NCBI RefSeq assembly: GCF_023554255.2
Contig: NZ_JAMJWD020000002.1
Location: 982,004-1,046,003, forward strand
Length of the DNA: 64,000 nt
Origin: Phyllobacterium sp. 21LDTY02-6
Lineage (GTDB): Bacteria > Pseudomonadota > Alphaproteobacteria > Rhizobiales > Rhizobiaceae
Direction: 5' to 3'
Shown here: positions 1 to 8,940 of the stretch, piece after piece
How the letters are laid out: the number at the start of each line of letters is the position of its first letter
Numbering within the stretch: the first letter of the stretch is position 1
Program-made: the position numbers and the translations under genes
Notes under the pieces: model-generated
Seen by the model: the letters and a program-made list of their open reading frames with translations, nothing else
Databases searched by the model: none
Told to the model about the DNA's origin: nothing

Positions 1-374
1 TCGGCCACACCTTCGGCCACGCGCTCGAAACGGCGACCGGATATGATTCCGCCCGCCTGGTGCATGGCGAAGGCGTGGCGATCGGCATGGTGCTGGCGCA
101 TCAGTTCTCCGCCAGGATGAACCTTGCGAGCCCTGACGATGCCGCCCGCGTCGAGGCGCATTTGAGCGAGGTCGGCCTGCCGGTCTCGATCGACGCGATC
201 GCGGGGGAGATACCGCCGGCGGAAAAGCTGATGGATTACATCGCGCAGGACAAGAAGGTTTCGCGCGGTGCGCTGACCTTCATCCTGACGCGGGGAATTG
301 GCCGCTCGTTCATCGCCAGGGACGTGCCCGCTTCGGCCGTCCTGGGCTTTCTGCAGGAGAAGCGGGGCAAATAG
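1..374 (+). CDS. aroB: 3-dehydroquinate synthase, C-terminal part
   Basis: This is the 3' end of a gene that begins before the window; the frame is open from base 3. It is the C-terminal third of 3-dehydroquinate synthase, the second enzyme of the shikimate pathway, which cyclises DAHP to 3-dehydroquinate using NAD and a divalent metal. The window opens in the conserved GHTFGHALE segment, whose histidines help bind the metal, followed by a HGEGVAIGM motif. In rhizobia aroB usually follows aroK, which would lie to the left. It converges on bolA with 39 bp between stop codons. Confidence 0.95.
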   Translation, partial: GHTFGHALETATGYDSARLVHGEGVAIGMVLAHQFSARMNLASPDDAARVEAHLSEVGLPVSIDAIAGEIPPAEKLMDYIAQDKKVSRGALTFILTRGIGRSFIARDVPASAVLGFLQEKRGK

Positions 375-413
375 GCCCCAGGCCGCAAAGCCGCAAGCGT
401 GGTCTCGCTCGAC

Positions 414-716
414 CTAGCGCCGTGCCGCCTCGTCCGGCGCCGATGGCTCCAGCGCCAGCGCATGCACGGTGCCCTTGAGCTCGTCCTCTAGAACCTTGTT
501 GATGGAACGGTGACGCTCGACACGCGACATGCCTGAAAAGGCTTCCGCGACAATCCGCACACGAAAATGCGTTTCGCCCGAGCCGTCGAATGTGGCATGA
601 TGCTCGCCGTCGGAATGGTGGTGGCCAGCGTGAAGATGGCTTTCATTGATCACGGCCAATGAAATCGGATGAAAAGCCTTCGTCAGTTTGTTTTCGATGG
701 CTGACTGTGTGGACAT
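414..716 (-). CDS. bolA: BolA family protein
   Basis: This 100-residue BolA-family protein belongs to a group of small proteins that pair with monothiol glutaredoxins and take part in iron-sulfur handling and stress or morphology regulation. The core fold shows FRVRIVAEAFSGMSRVERHR near the middle and a conserved histidine-rich stretch (HLHAGHHH) before it. The start at 716 (MSTQSAIE) is preferred over an upstream in-frame start at 755 because an AGGAG ribosome binding site lies just before it. It is divergent from the J-domain gene at 863, a pairing often seen in rhizobia. Confidence 0.92.
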   Translation of the reverse strand: MSTQSAIENKLTKAFHPISLAVINESHLHAGHHHSDGEHHATFDGSGETHFRVRIVAEAFSGMSRVERHRSINKVLEDELKGTVHALALEPSAPDEAARR

Positions 717-862
717 TTCGCTCTCCTGCGCCCATATGGTAGTTTCACTTGGCAAATCCGAACATGATCACAAATTTACCGCCATTTCAGGCGTTAGGTT
801 GAACCATGGGCAAATGTCAATTGTTGTGTCCTTAACCAATCAGGCAGCGATCCTCTGAATAG

Positions 863-1513
863 ATGACTTCGAACTCGAAATATTTTGACAGTATCCGAAT
901 CCGCCCCAAAAAGGCAGAGGAGGAGAAATCACACAAGCATATCTGCCAGTGGGACGGCTGCGACAAGCCGGGGCCGCACCGCGCGCCTGTCGGACGCGAA
1001 AAGGAGGGCGAGTTCTTCCATTTCTGCATCGATCATGTGCGCGAATACAACAAGGGCTATAATTACTTCTCCGGATTGTCGGATGTCGAAGTGGCGCGCT
1101 ACCAGAAGGAAGCGCTGACCGGCGACCGTCCGACATGGACCGTTGCGGGCCTGCCGGGGAGCGGCGCCGGACCGAGCGCCCGATCCGCCAGCGCCGGCGG
1201 CACCGGCAAGGCATCGCCGGATTTCTCGAAGATGCGCTCCGGCCGGGCGGCCTACCAGAACCGCTTCCGCGACCCGAACAGCGTGTTCGGCGGCGTGCGG
1301 ACTCACGTGCGCAAATTGAAGCCGCTCGAATCAAAAGCGCTGGATACGCTCGGGCTCGGTGCAAAAGCTACTGGCGAAGACATAAAGTCGCGCTATAAAG
1401 AACTTGTGAAGCGCCATCACCCGGACGCCAATGGCGGTGATCGGGCTTCCGAGGACCGTTTCCGTGACGTGATCCAAGCCTATCAATTGCTCAAGACGGC
1501 CGGTTTCTGCTAA
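863..1513 (+). CDS. J-domain (DnaJ-like) molecular chaperone
   Basis: This 216-residue protein has a C-terminal J domain carrying the HPD signature at about residues 186-188 (KRHHPDAN), which stimulates Hsp70 ATPase. The first half is not a canonical DnaJ region. It holds Cys28, Cys33, His53, Cys55 and His58 in a spacing that looks like a zinc site, and then a Ser/Gly/Ala-rich linker of roughly 40 residues. It lies 89 bp upstream of cobS on the same strand, separated from it by a UUCG hairpin. A helper role for Hsp70 near the cobaltochelatase genes is inference from position only. Confidence 0.88.
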   Translation: MTSNSKYFDSIRIRPKKAEEEKSHKHICQWDGCDKPGPHRAPVGREKEGEFFHFCIDHVREYNKGYNYFSGLSDVEVARYQKEALTGDRPTWTVAGLPGSGAGPSARSASAGGTGKASPDFSKMRSGRAAYQNRFRDPNSVFGGVRTHVRKLKPLESKALDTLGLGAKATGEDIKSRYKELVKRHHPDANGGDRASEDRFRDVIQAYQLLKTAGFC

Positions 1514-1533
1514 CCACGCTCGGGCTGAATTCG

Positions 1534-1549
1534 AAACCCTTCGGGGTTT
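1534..1549 (+). terminator. UUCG-capped stem-loop between J-protein gene and cobS
   Basis: A perfect six-pair stem (AAACCC/GGGTTT) closed by a TTCG tetraloop sits 21 bp after the J-protein stop. The run of T at the 3' side is short (TTTT). It may be an attenuating terminator or an mRNA processing or stability hairpin ahead of cobS. Confidence 0.5.
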
Positions 1550-1602
1550 TACGACTGTGACTATCTTTATGCGTCTGCGCCCGCAGTCGCGCAGGAGGCA
1601 TG

Positions 1603-2589
1603 ATGAACAAGGTTGATCGCGATATTGCGAATTTGCCGGATACGACGGTTTCCGTTGCCGAAGTGTTCGGCTTCGATTCTGACATGCGGGTGCCCGCCTA
1701 CAAGGCCGGCGATGCCTATGTGCCGGAGATCGATCCCGATTACCTGTTCGACAAGCAGACGACGCTCGCCATTCTCGCCGGCTTCGCCTTCAATCGCCGG
1801 GTCATGGTTTCAGGCTATCACGGCACCGGAAAGTCGACCCATATCGAGCAGGTGGCAGCACGGCTCAACTGGCCCTGTGTCCGCGTCAATCTCGACAGCC
1901 ATGTCAGCCGTATCGACCTCGTCGGCAAGGATGCGATCGTCGTCAAGGAAGGCATGCAGATCACGGAATTCCGCGACGGCATCCTGCCCTGGGCCTATCA
2001 GCACAATGTAGCGCTGGTATTCGACGAATACGATGCCGGGCGTCCGGACGTCATGTTCGTCATCCAGCGCGTGCTGGAATCGTCGGGCCGCCTGACCCTG
2101 CTCGACCAGAGCCGCGTCATTCGGCCTCACCCGGCTTTCCGCCTGTTCGCCACCGCCAACACGGTCGGCCTTGGGGATACGACCGGCCTTTATCACGGCA
2201 CCCAGCAGATCAACCAGGCGCAGATGGATCGCTGGTCGATCGTGACCACGCTGAACTACCTGCCGCATGACAATGAAGCGGCCATCGTTGCGGCCAAGGC
2301 GAAGCATTACCAGAACAAGGAAGGCAAGGAGATCGTCTCCAAGATGGTGCGTGTCGCCGACATGACCCGCGCCGCCTTCATCAATGGCGATCTTTCGACG
2401 GTGATGAGCCCGCGCACGGTCATCACCTGGGCCGAAAACGCGGACATCTTCAAGGATGTCGGCTTCGCCTTCCGCCTGACCTTCCTCAACAAATGCGATG
2501 AGCTGGAGCGGCCGATCGTCGCTGAATTCTACCAGCGCGCCTTTGGCAAGGAACTGCCGGAATCCACCGCCAACGTGGTGATGGCGTAG
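1603..2589 (+). CDS. cobS: Aerobic cobaltochelatase subunit CobS
   Basis: CobS is the AAA+ ATPase subunit of the CobN-CobS-CobT cobaltochelatase, which inserts cobalt into hydrogenobyrinic acid a,c-diamide in aerobic cobalamin synthesis. The Walker A motif GYHGTGKS lies at about residues 71-78 and Walker B (ALVFDEYD) at about 137-144. The length of 328 residues is normal for the family. An AGGAGG at 1593-1598 favours the second of two adjacent ATG codons (1603) over 1600. cobT follows after 18 bp, so the two are almost surely cotranscribed. The large subunit gene cobN is not in the window. Confidence 0.97.
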   Translation: MNKVDRDIANLPDTTVSVAEVFGFDSDMRVPAYKAGDAYVPEIDPDYLFDKQTTLAILAGFAFNRRVMVSGYHGTGKSTHIEQVAARLNWPCVRVNLDSHVSRIDLVGKDAIVVKEGMQITEFRDGILPWAYQHNVALVFDEYDAGRPDVMFVIQRVLESSGRLTLLDQSRVIRPHPAFRLFATANTVGLGDTTGLYHGTQQINQAQMDRWSIVTTLNYLPHDNEAAIVAAKAKHYQNKEGKEIVSKMVRVADMTRAAFINGDLSTVMSPRTVITWAENADIFKDVGFAFRLTFLNKCDELERPIVAEFYQRAFGKELPESTANVVMA

Positions 2590-2607
2590 TAGGAATATCG
2601 GGATAAC

Positions 2608-4497
2608 ATGGCGGGACCCGGAGACAATTCACGAGCGACTGCGAAGGGTTTGGTCGACGCCGAGCCGTTCAAGCGCGCCGTCACGGCCTGTGTTCGCGCC
2701 ATCGCCGGCGATCATGAAATGGAAGTCGCCTTCAGCAACGACAAGCCGGCGCTGACGGGTCATCGTGCCCGGCTCCCCGATCTGCCGAAGCGGCCGAGCG
2801 CCAATGATATCGCCGTCACGCGCGGCATCGGCGATTCCATGGCGTTGCGCCGTGCGTGCCATAATGACCGGATTCACGCCACGCTCGCGCCGGAAGGCAA
2901 GCAGGCGCGCGCCATTTTCGATGCCGTCGAACAGGCGCGGGTAGAGGCGATCGGCTCGCTGCGCATGGATGGCGTGGCCGAGAACATCACCTCGATGCTC
3001 AGCGACAAATATGCCCGGGCGAATTTTCCGGCGATCACCGACAAGGACGAAGCGCCGCTGGAAGAGGCGATTGCGCTTCTGGTGCGGGAGAAGCTGACGG
3101 GTCGCAAGGCGCCGGAAACGGCCGGCAACGTGCTCGATCTCTGGCGCGACTGGATCGAGGAAAAGGCTGCCACCAAGTTCGAGCACCTTTCCGAGAAGAT
3201 CAACGACCAGAATGCCTTTGCCCGCGTTATCCGGGAAATGCTCGCATCGATGGAAATGGCCGAGGACCTGGCGCAGGACAGCCAGGAAGACGAGAGCCAG
3301 GACAATGATGACGATGCCCCCGAGCCCGAGGAGAACAATGAGGGCGGCTCGGAAGAGGAGCAGGGCAGCGATTCGTCCGAAAATGACGATTCCGAGAATG
3401 CCAGCGACGACAGCCAGGCCGGCGAGACGGAAGCGGCGGAAGCATCCTCCGACGACATGGATGATGATTCCGATGCGGATGCCGAGATTCCGGGCGAGGC
3501 GCGCCGGCCCAATCCACCCTTCTCCAATCTCGGCGCGGAGAGCGGCTACAAGGTCTTCACCCAGGAATTCGATGAGATGACCGATGCGGAAGAGCTCTGC
3601 GACGAGGCGGAGCTCGATCGGCTGCGGGCTTTTCTCGACAAGCAGCTCGCCAATCTTTCCGGTGTCGTCGGACGGCTCGCCAACCGGCTGCAGCGCCGGC
3701 TGATGGCCCAGCAGAACCGTTCCTGGGATTTCGATCTGGAGGAAGGATATCTCGACTCTGCCCGGCTCGTGCGCATCGTGATCGATCCGACCCAGCCGCT
3801 TTCATACAAGCAGGAGCGCGATACGGATTTCCGCGATACGGTGGTGACGCTCCTCATCGACAATTCGGGCTCCATGCGTGGCCGGCCGATCACCGTCGCT
3901 GCGACATGCGCGGACATCCTGGCGCGGACGCTTGAGCGGTGCGGCGTCAAGGTCGAGATATTGGGCTTCACGACAAAGGCCTGGAAGGGCGGGCAGGCGC
4001 GCGAGGCCTGGCTGGAGCGCGGCAAGCCCGCGACGCCCGGGCGGCTCAACGATCTGCGGCACATCGTCTACAAGCGCGCCGACGCGCCATGGCGGCGGTC
4101 GCGGCGCAATCTCGGCCTGATGATGCGCGAGGGCCTGCTGAAGGAAAACATCGACGGCGAAGCGCTGATCTGGGCTCACCAGAGACTGCTGGCGCGTCCC
4201 GAGCAACGGCGCATCCTGATGATGATCTCGGATGGCGCGCCGGTCGACGATTCGACGCTGTCGGTCAATCCGGGCAATTACCTGGAGCGGCATTTGCGTG
4301 CGGTGATCGAGGAGATCGAGACGCGTTCGCCGGTCGAACTGATCGCGATCGGCATAGGCCATGACGTGACGCGCTATTACCGCCGCGCCGTCACCATCGT
4401 CGATGCCGAAGAACTTGCCGGCGCCATGACCGAGCAGCTTGCTTCGCTCTTCGAGGAGCAGGAGCAGCGGGCCGCCAGGAAGTATGGCAGCCGGTGA
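2608..4497 (+). CDS. cobT: Aerobic cobaltochelatase subunit CobT
   Basis: CobT (629 residues) partners CobS to form the chaperone-like ATPase ring that drives CobN in cobalt insertion during aerobic vitamin B12 synthesis. The N-terminal region is followed by an extremely acidic Asp/Glu/Ser linker at about residues 219-294. A C-terminal von Willebrand factor A domain carries the MIDAS motif DNSGS near residues 418-422, expected to bind Mg2+ and contact CobN. The architecture matches magnesium chelatase ChlD-like subunits. The stop overlaps the GTG start of the next gene by 4 bp. Confidence 0.97.
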   Translation: MAGPGDNSRATAKGLVDAEPFKRAVTACVRAIAGDHEMEVAFSNDKPALTGHRARLPDLPKRPSANDIAVTRGIGDSMALRRACHNDRIHATLAPEGKQARAIFDAVEQARVEAIGSLRMDGVAENITSMLSDKYARANFPAITDKDEAPLEEAIALLVREKLTGRKAPETAGNVLDLWRDWIEEKAATKFEHLSEKINDQNAFARVIREMLASMEMAEDLAQDSQEDESQDNDDDAPEPEENNEGGSEEEQGSDSSENDDSENASDDSQAGETEAAEASSDDMDDDSDADAEIPGEARRPNPPFSNLGAESGYKVFTQEFDEMTDAEELCDEAELDRLRAFLDKQLANLSGVVGRLANRLQRRLMAQQNRSWDFDLEEGYLDSARLVRIVIDPTQPLSYKQERDTDFRDTVVTLLIDNSGSMRGRPITVAATCADILARTLERCGVKVEILGFTTKAWKGGQAREAWLERGKPATPGRLNDLRHIVYKRADAPWRRSRRNLGLMMREGLLKENIDGEALIWAHQRLLARPEQRRILMMISDGAPVDDSTLSVNPGNYLERHLRAVIEEIETRSPVELIAIGIGHDVTRYYRRAVTIVDAEELAGAMTEQLASLFEEQEQRAARKYGSR

Positions 4498-5501
4498 GCC
4501 GCAAGCGGCTGCATTTCTCGATCCTGTTGATGTGTTCGCTCGCGCTCGATATCAGCGCCTGCGCCAGCGAAACCGATGTCACGGCGCTGGACGTTCGGTC
4601 GGCGACGTTCAGCCAGTTCCGCATCGGATCGGCCGAAACGCGCTTCGGTCCGCTGGAGTTCGTCGGCGGGCTGGAGTTGCGCGCCAGCAATGATGATTTC
4701 GGCGGATTTTCCGCCTTCCGCTATCTCGACGTTGGCCGCAGCTTCGTCGGAGTGACGGATACCGGTTTCTGGTATGCCGGAACAATGCAGCGCGACGGCG
4801 ATGGCAGGCCTGTTTCAGTCGCGGATTTCCGGCTGGCACCCATACGCAGCGGCGAGGGCGACGCGGTGCGCGGCAAGCGTAATGGCGATGCGGAAGGGCT
4901 CGATGTAAGCGATGGGATCGCTACAATTTCCTTCGAACGCAATCATCGTATCGCCGAATATGCGCTGGACCTCGATAAATTCGCCTCCACGCCGGTCACA
5001 TTGCCGCTGCCGATGCCCCGCCACGAGCTGCGCACCAATCGCGGCATCGAGACAGTGGCGCGATCGCCCGCGGCCAGCCCGCTCGAAGGCGCGCGGATCG
5101 CCGTCAGCGAAATGAGCCTCAATGCCGCCGGCGACATGTTCGGCGCCGTGCTGGAGGGGCCGCGAAAAGGCGTGTTCTACGTGGCTCGCCGCGACGATTT
5201 CGACATCAGCGACGGCGATTTCCTTCCGAACGGTGATCTTGTGCTGCTGGAGCGCAAGTTCCGCGTCATCAGCGGCGTCTCAATTCGTCTGCGGCGGATC
5301 GCGGCGGACGATATCCGGGCGGGTGCTACCTTGCAGGGCACGACCATGCTGGAAGCCGATCTGCGCTCGCAGATCGACAACATGGAGGGGCTCGACATAT
5401 GGCAGGCCGAGGATGGAAGCACGCATCTGTCGATGATCTCGGACGATAATCGTTCGATCGTGCAGCGCAATCTCTATCTTGAGTTCCGGCTGGCGGAATA
5501 A
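4494..5501 (+). CDS. Esterase-like phytase-family lipoprotein
   Basis: This 335-residue protein resembles the esterase-like activity of phytase family (Phytase-like, PF13449 type), predicted six-bladed propellers found outside the cytoplasm. Residues 1-23 form a lipoprotein signal with the lipobox ISAC and Cys23 as the lipidation site. The repeated aromatic/Asp pattern and the [10 protein letters not shown] segment are typical of the family. The GTG start at 4494 overlaps the cobT stop by 4 bp, which suggests translational coupling. The substrate is unknown. The 3' end overlaps the convergent transporter gene by 28 bp. Confidence 0.75.
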   Translation: MSRKRLHFSILLMCSLALDISACASETDVTALDVRSATFSQFRIGSAETRFGPLEFVGGLELRASNDDFGGFSAFRYLDVGRSFVGVTDTGFWYAGTMQRDGDGRPVSVADFRLAPIRSGEGDAVRGKRNGDAEGLDVSDGIATISFERNHRIAEYALDLDKFASTPVTLPLPMPRHELRTNRGIETVARSPAASPLEGARIAVSEMSLNAAGDMFGAVLEGPRKGVFYVARRDDFDISDGDFLPNGDLVLLERKFRVISGVSIRLRRIAADDIRAGATLQGTTMLEADLRSQIDNMEGLDIWQAEDGSTHLSMISDDNRSIVQRNLYLEFRLAE

Positions 5502-6124
5502 ATGGCCGGCGCGAAAATCGCCAGGATGGCGCCATAGGGCACCAGCATGACCACGGCCATGACGATCTTCACCACCAGGTCGCCGAGGCCGAGAGATGCC
5601 CAGAGCGGTATTTCCTGGCCGAGAAAAGGTACCGGCATCGCCAGCGAGGAATCCGGTTGCCCCGTCATGGCGTCGATCCAGGCGAAGCGCGCGGCGAAGG
5701 CGATGGAGAAGAACAGCAGCGTGTCTAGCATCGAGCCGACGATGGCGGAGGCGAAGGGCGCCTTCCACCAGGAGAGCTGCCGCAGCCGGTTGAACACGGT
5801 GATGTCGAGGAGCTGTGCCGTGAGGAACGCCGTGCCTGAGGCAACGGCGATGCGCGGCGTTGCCAGCCAGATCGACAGGATGACGGCGATGGTGAAGCCG
5901 GCATAGACGACGCGTCTCGCGAAGGTCGGGCCAAAGCGGCGGTTGGACAGGTCGTTGACGAGAAACGCTATCGGATAGGTGAACGCGCCATAGGTCAGGA
6001 CCTGGCCGAGGCCGAAATGATCGAACGGGAACTGGACCAGAAAGTTCGACGCGGCGACGACCGCGCACATGGCGATGACCGGAAGAATATAGTCAGACTG
6101 GGTATAAGCGCGGGAAACCGGCAT
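5474..6124 (-). CDS. Queuosine precursor transporter, VUT/YhhQ family
   Basis: This 216-residue inner-membrane protein of the VUT family (DUF165, COG1738; E. coli YhhQ) is a family involved in uptake of preQ0/preQ1, the precursors of the tRNA nucleoside queuosine. About six hydrophobic segments are visible, with the typical YPIAFLVNDLSNRRFG motif at about residues 49-65 and a second charged motif near GLGDLVVKI. The start is fixed by a preQ1-I-like element that runs directly into the ATG, with AGGA as the ribosome binding site. The gene lies downstream of rpmB on the same strand and overlaps the convergent esterase gene. Confidence 0.92.
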   Translation of the reverse strand: MPVSRAYTQSDYILPVIAMCAVVAASNFLVQFPFDHFGLGQVLTYGAFTYPIAFLVNDLSNRRFGPTFARRVVYAGFTIAVILSIWLATPRIAVASGTAFLTAQLLDITVFNRLRQLSWWKAPFASAIVGSMLDTLLFFSIAFAARFAWIDAMTGQPDSSLAMPVPFLGQEIPLWASLGLGDLVVKIVMAVVMLVPYGAILAIFAPAIYSASRNSR

Positions 6125-6151
6125 TTTTTTATCCTGGGTAATGGAACCAGC
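6122..6151 (-). promoter_or_regulatory. preQ1-I-like riboswitch at the VUT transporter start
   Basis: Read on the minus strand, the leader contains CUGG (6150-6147), UUC, CAUUAC (6144-6139 plus C6138) and CCAG (6137-6134), then GAUAAAAAA and the AUG. This matches the preQ1-I layout: a short P1 stem CUGG/CCAG, the GGUUC loop start, a cytosine just before the 3' P1 strand for ligand pairing, and an A-rich strand that docks into P1. The CAU in the loop can pair with the AUG start codon as the pseudoknot, and the AGGA ribosome binding site overlaps P1 and the tail. Ligand binding would therefore block translation. The family context (COG1738 transporter) agrees. Confidence 0.72.
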
Positions 6152-6154
6152 AAT

Positions 6155-6177
6155 AAGGCCAGCGCGTGGCTGGCCTT
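6155..6177 (-). terminator. Hairpin after rpmB
   Basis: A perfect nine-pair stem (AAGGCCAGC/GCTGGCCTT) with a 5-nt loop lies 25 bp downstream of rpmB and directly before the preQ1-I-like element. There is no long U-tract, so termination may be partial, leaving read-through to the transporter possible. Confidence 0.6.
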
Positions 6178-6202
6178 CGAACGAGCGTGAAGTGTCAGCC
6201 TA

Positions 6203-6502
6203 TCAAGCGGCGACAGGAGCCTCGAGCAGCTTCTTGGCGATCTGACGCTTCAAGAGGCGGGCGCGCTGCGAAAGTTCCTTCTCGTCAGCCTTGACGAGGA
6301 AGGCATCGAGGCCGCCGCGATGCTCGACGCTGCGCAGGGCATTTGCCGAAACGCGCAGGCGGAAGCTCTGTCCGAGGGCTTCGGAGATAAGCGTGACATG
6401 GCACAGGTTTGGCAGGAAGCGGCGGCGCGTCTTGTTGTTCGCGTGGCTTACATTGTTGCCGTACTGTACCGATTTGGCGGTCAATTCACATGTGCGGGAC
6501 AT
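6203..6502 (-). CDS. rpmB: 50S ribosomal protein L28
   Basis: L28 is a large-subunit ribosomal protein. The start [22 protein letters not shown] and the following [11 protein letters not shown] are diagnostic, and the 99-residue length with an alanine-rich C-terminus is the usual alphaproteobacterial form. The start at 6502 is chosen over an upstream in-frame codon at 6571 because it gives the family N-terminus and has GAAGGTGAG before it. It is divergent from the DUF3108 gene, with about 280 bp between the starts. Confidence 0.97.
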   Translation of the reverse strand: MSRTCELTAKSVQYGNNVSHANNKTRRRFLPNLCHVTLISEALGQSFRLRVSANALRSVEHRGGLDAFLVKADEKELSQRARLLKRQIAKKLLEAPVAA

Positions 6503-6784
6503 TTTGGTCTCACCTTCAAATTTCGTTACCAGGCCGTCCGAATGTCTCGTTGAACCATCGCACGTTGCCATGCAGCGGCGCGCTATCGGACAGGCGGCCT
6601 TTTGGGAAGTCGCGTTTCTATAGTGATATGAGGCTTCTGCGTCAAGTCTGCTTGTGTTTTATTGCGAGCCGGTTGGCGGCAATAACGCATCGATGCTTGA
6701 GTTTAACACAACTTTGCCCGCATTCTACCCATGAGTGGGGGCAAGGATGAACACGCGCCACGCCGTGGCTGCAGGAAAAGAGCC

Positions 6785-7576
6785 ATGAATCTTCGCTTGA
6801 ATCTCACTTTCACGCTGATGCTCGCAGCTTTCATGCCGAGCGGCGCCCATGCGGAGCAACCGCGCGCGTACAAGGCGGATTATCGTGTCTCGCTTTACGG
6901 GTTGTCGATCGCGGAGGCGAGTTTTTCGACAGATCTCGCGCCCGACGGGGCCTTTAAAGTCAAGGGACACCTGTCGAGCTCGGGCATAGGCAGCCTGTTC
7001 GACGATACCAGCGGTACGCTGGACGTAGAAGGCCGCATCGGCAAGTCAGGGCCCGTGCCTAGCAATTACGTCGTCAAATACAAGCATGGCAACAAGGACA
7101 AGAGCACGACGATCGCCTTCAACAATGGCGATGTCGCCAACACCGTCAACGTGCCGCCGGTCAGGAAGAAGGGAAAATGGGTGGATTTGAAGCCCGAAGA
7201 CCTGCGATCGGTGTTCGATCCCATTTCCGGCGTAATGGTCGTAACGGACGATTTGAACAAGATATGCAACCGGACGCTGCATCTTTATGACGGCCAGACC
7301 CGCGTCGATCTCGTGCTTTCGGCCAATGGAGGGCCGAAGCCCCTGGACATTAAGGGCTTCAAGGGGCAATCGATCGATTGCGCCGCCAAGTTCGTCCCCA
7401 TCTCCGGTTACCGTTCTGACCGCAAGGCAATCGAATATCTGAAGAACAGCAGCAAGATCGGCCTCACCTTTGCATCGTTCGGCAACTCCGCTATCTATTC
7501 GCCCGTGCAGGCGTCGATCGGCACGCGAATCGGTACGGTCAAGGTTGCTGCGACCCGTCTCGAAGTTCTGAAATAG
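6785..7576 (+). CDS. DUF3108 domain protein, exported
   Basis: This 263-residue protein of the DUF3108 family is common beside rpmB in rhizobia; its function is unknown. The N-terminus is a Sec signal peptide with a probable AHA cleavage site around residue 23. The mature part is predicted beta-rich, beginning YKADYRVSLYGLSIAEASF, a pattern typical of this family. The start at 6785 is preferred to the upstream in-frame ATG at 6731 because the signal peptide then begins at the N-terminus. A GC-rich hairpin overlaps the stop. Confidence 0.85.
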   Translation: MNLRLNLTFTLMLAAFMPSGAHAEQPRAYKADYRVSLYGLSIAEASFSTDLAPDGAFKVKGHLSSSGIGSLFDDTSGTLDVEGRIGKSGPVPSNYVVKYKHGNKDKSTTIAFNNGDVANTVNVPPVRKKGKWVDLKPEDLRSVFDPISGVMVVTDDLNKICNRTLHLYDGQTRVDLVLSANGGPKPLDIKGFKGQSIDCAAKFVPISGYRSDRKAIEYLKNSSKIGLTFASFGNSAIYSPVQASIGTRIGTVKVAATRLEVLK

Positions 7577-7595
7577 GCGGGCCGCCGGGCCCGCC
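7576..7595 (+). terminator. GC-rich hairpin after DUF3108 gene
   Basis: A seven-pair stem (GGCGGGC/GCCCGCC) with a 6-nt loop overlaps the last base of the DUF3108 stop codon. It lacks a T-run and lies 20 bp before the next gene, so it may be a weak terminator or only a stabilising hairpin. Confidence 0.35.
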
Positions 7596-7615
7596 TTCGA
7601 TTGTGGAGGGGGCAA

Positions 7616-8476
7616 TTGGCGACGATAATCGGTTTTCTGGCAATCATCATGTGGGCGATGCTTGCGCTCTTCACCGATGTGTCGGGCAAGGTGCCGCCTT
7701 TCCAGCTGACGGCCATGACATTCGCAATCGGTTCCTGCCTTGGCCTGGTTTCATGGCTCTGGCGGCCCGGCGCTGCGCGACATCTGCGCCAACCGGCAAA
7801 GGTGTGGCTGCTCGGCGTTGCAGGCCTGTTCGGCTATCACTTCCTTTATTTTACCGCGTTGCGCAATGCGCCCGCCATCGATGCCAGCCTCATCGCCTAT
7901 CTCTGGCCGCTGTTCATCGTCGTCGGTTCGGCGCTGATGCCCGGCGAGCGGCTGCGCTGGTTCCATGTGGCCGGCACGCTGCTCGGGCTTGCCGGAACGG
8001 TGCTGATCATCACCAAGGGCGGCGGGTTCGGCTTCGATGCCCGCTATGGCTTCGGCTACGCCATGGCCGCCCTGTGTGCCCTGACGTGGTCCGGCTACTC
8101 GCTGCTGTCGCGGCGGTTTTCGCGGGTGCCGACCGATGCCGTCACCGGCTTCTGCATTGCTACCGCGCTGTTGTCGCTGATCTCGCACCTGCTGCTCGAG
8201 CAGACGATCTGGCCCGAAGGGATCGTGCAATGGCTGGCGGTGCTCGGCCTCGGCCTGTTTCCGGTCGGAGCGGCGTTCTATGCCTGGGATTACGGCGTGA
8301 AGCACGGCAATATACAGGTGCTGGGCTCGTCGAGCTATGCCGCACCGTTGCTGTCGACACTGGTGCTGATCTTCGCCGGGGCGACCGAGCCGAGCTGGCG
8401 GATATTCCTCGCCTGCCTGCTCATCACGCTTGGCGCCGCATTGGCCGCCAAGGACATGCTGCTGAAGAGGCGCTAG
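7616..8476 (+). CDS. EamA-family (DMT) transporter
   Basis: This 286-residue drug/metabolite transporter superfamily membrane protein has two EamA repeats and about ten hydrophobic helices. The first repeat ends around the WPLFIVVGSALMPGERL segment and the second contains LGLFPVGAAFYAWDYGVKHGN, both family-like. The substrate cannot be read from sequence; an aromatic amino acid exporter (YddG-like) role is possible. A TTG start at 7616 is chosen because a GGAGGGGG ribosome binding site sits 3-4 bases upstream; an upstream in-frame TTG would place that site inside the gene. It converges on the cupin gene. Confidence 0.85.
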   Translation: MATIIGFLAIIMWAMLALFTDVSGKVPPFQLTAMTFAIGSCLGLVSWLWRPGAARHLRQPAKVWLLGVAGLFGYHFLYFTALRNAPAIDASLIAYLWPLFIVVGSALMPGERLRWFHVAGTLLGLAGTVLIITKGGGFGFDARYGFGYAMAALCALTWSGYSLLSRRFSRVPTDAVTGFCIATALLSLISHLLLEQTIWPEGIVQWLAVLGLGLFPVGAAFYAWDYGVKHGNIQVLGSSSYAAPLLSTLVLIFAGATEPSWRIFLACLLITLGAALAAKDMLLKRR

Positions 8477-8490
8477 CGGGAAGCCCGTTC

Positions 8491-8940
8491 TCAGTCCTTC
8501 GTCGAAGCCGGAGCCCAGCCGGGCTCGGCCATTTCGAATTGCGCGAAGTCGAAACCGGGGGCGACCGTGCAGCCGACGAGCGTCCAGGCGCCAAGGGAGC
8601 GGGCCATCTGCCAATGTCCCGCCGGAACGATGGCCTGCGGGCGCTCTCCTTCGAGAAGCGACATGCCCAGCCGGTGCGTTTCGGTGACGCCGTCGTCGGC
8701 GGCAATGGAAAGCAGCAGCGGCGCGCCGCCATACCAGTGCCAGACCTCGGCTGCGTCCTTCACCCGGTGCCAGGCCGATACTTCGCCCTCTTCCAGAAGG
8801 AAATAGATGGCGGTGGAATGGCCGCGCCCGCCAACCGGCCACTCGGTACGATTGTCACGGAAGGTCTGGACGTAGCAGCCGCCTTCCGGATGCGGCTCCA
8901 ATCCAAGTACGCGCTTGATGTCGTCGGCGGTCAGAGCCAT
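8491..8940 (-). CDS. DUF985 cupin protein
   Basis: This 149-residue member of the DUF985/cupin_5 family has a single double-stranded beta-helix domain. Typical motifs are PHPEGGCYVQTFR near the N-terminus, STAIYFLLEEGEVSAWHRV, and PAGHWQMAR with VGCTVAPGFDF near the end. The enzymatic role of the family is not settled. The start codon overlaps the gloB stop by one base, so the gene is the second in a gloB-cupin operon, as in related rhizobia. Confidence 0.88.
   Translation of the reverse strand: MALTADDIKRVLGLEPHPEGGCYVQTFRDNRTEWPVGGRGHSTAIYFLLEEGEVSAWHRVKDAAEVWHWYGGAPLLLSIAADDGVTETHRLGMSLLEGERPQAIVPAGHWQMARSLGAWTLVGCTVAPGFDFAQFEMAEPGWAPASTKD

Noticed and set aside
1514..1602. Cobalamin riboswitch before cobS
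   Set aside because: The spacer is only about 90 bp and shows no B12-box-like sequence; a UUCG hairpin is all that is seen.
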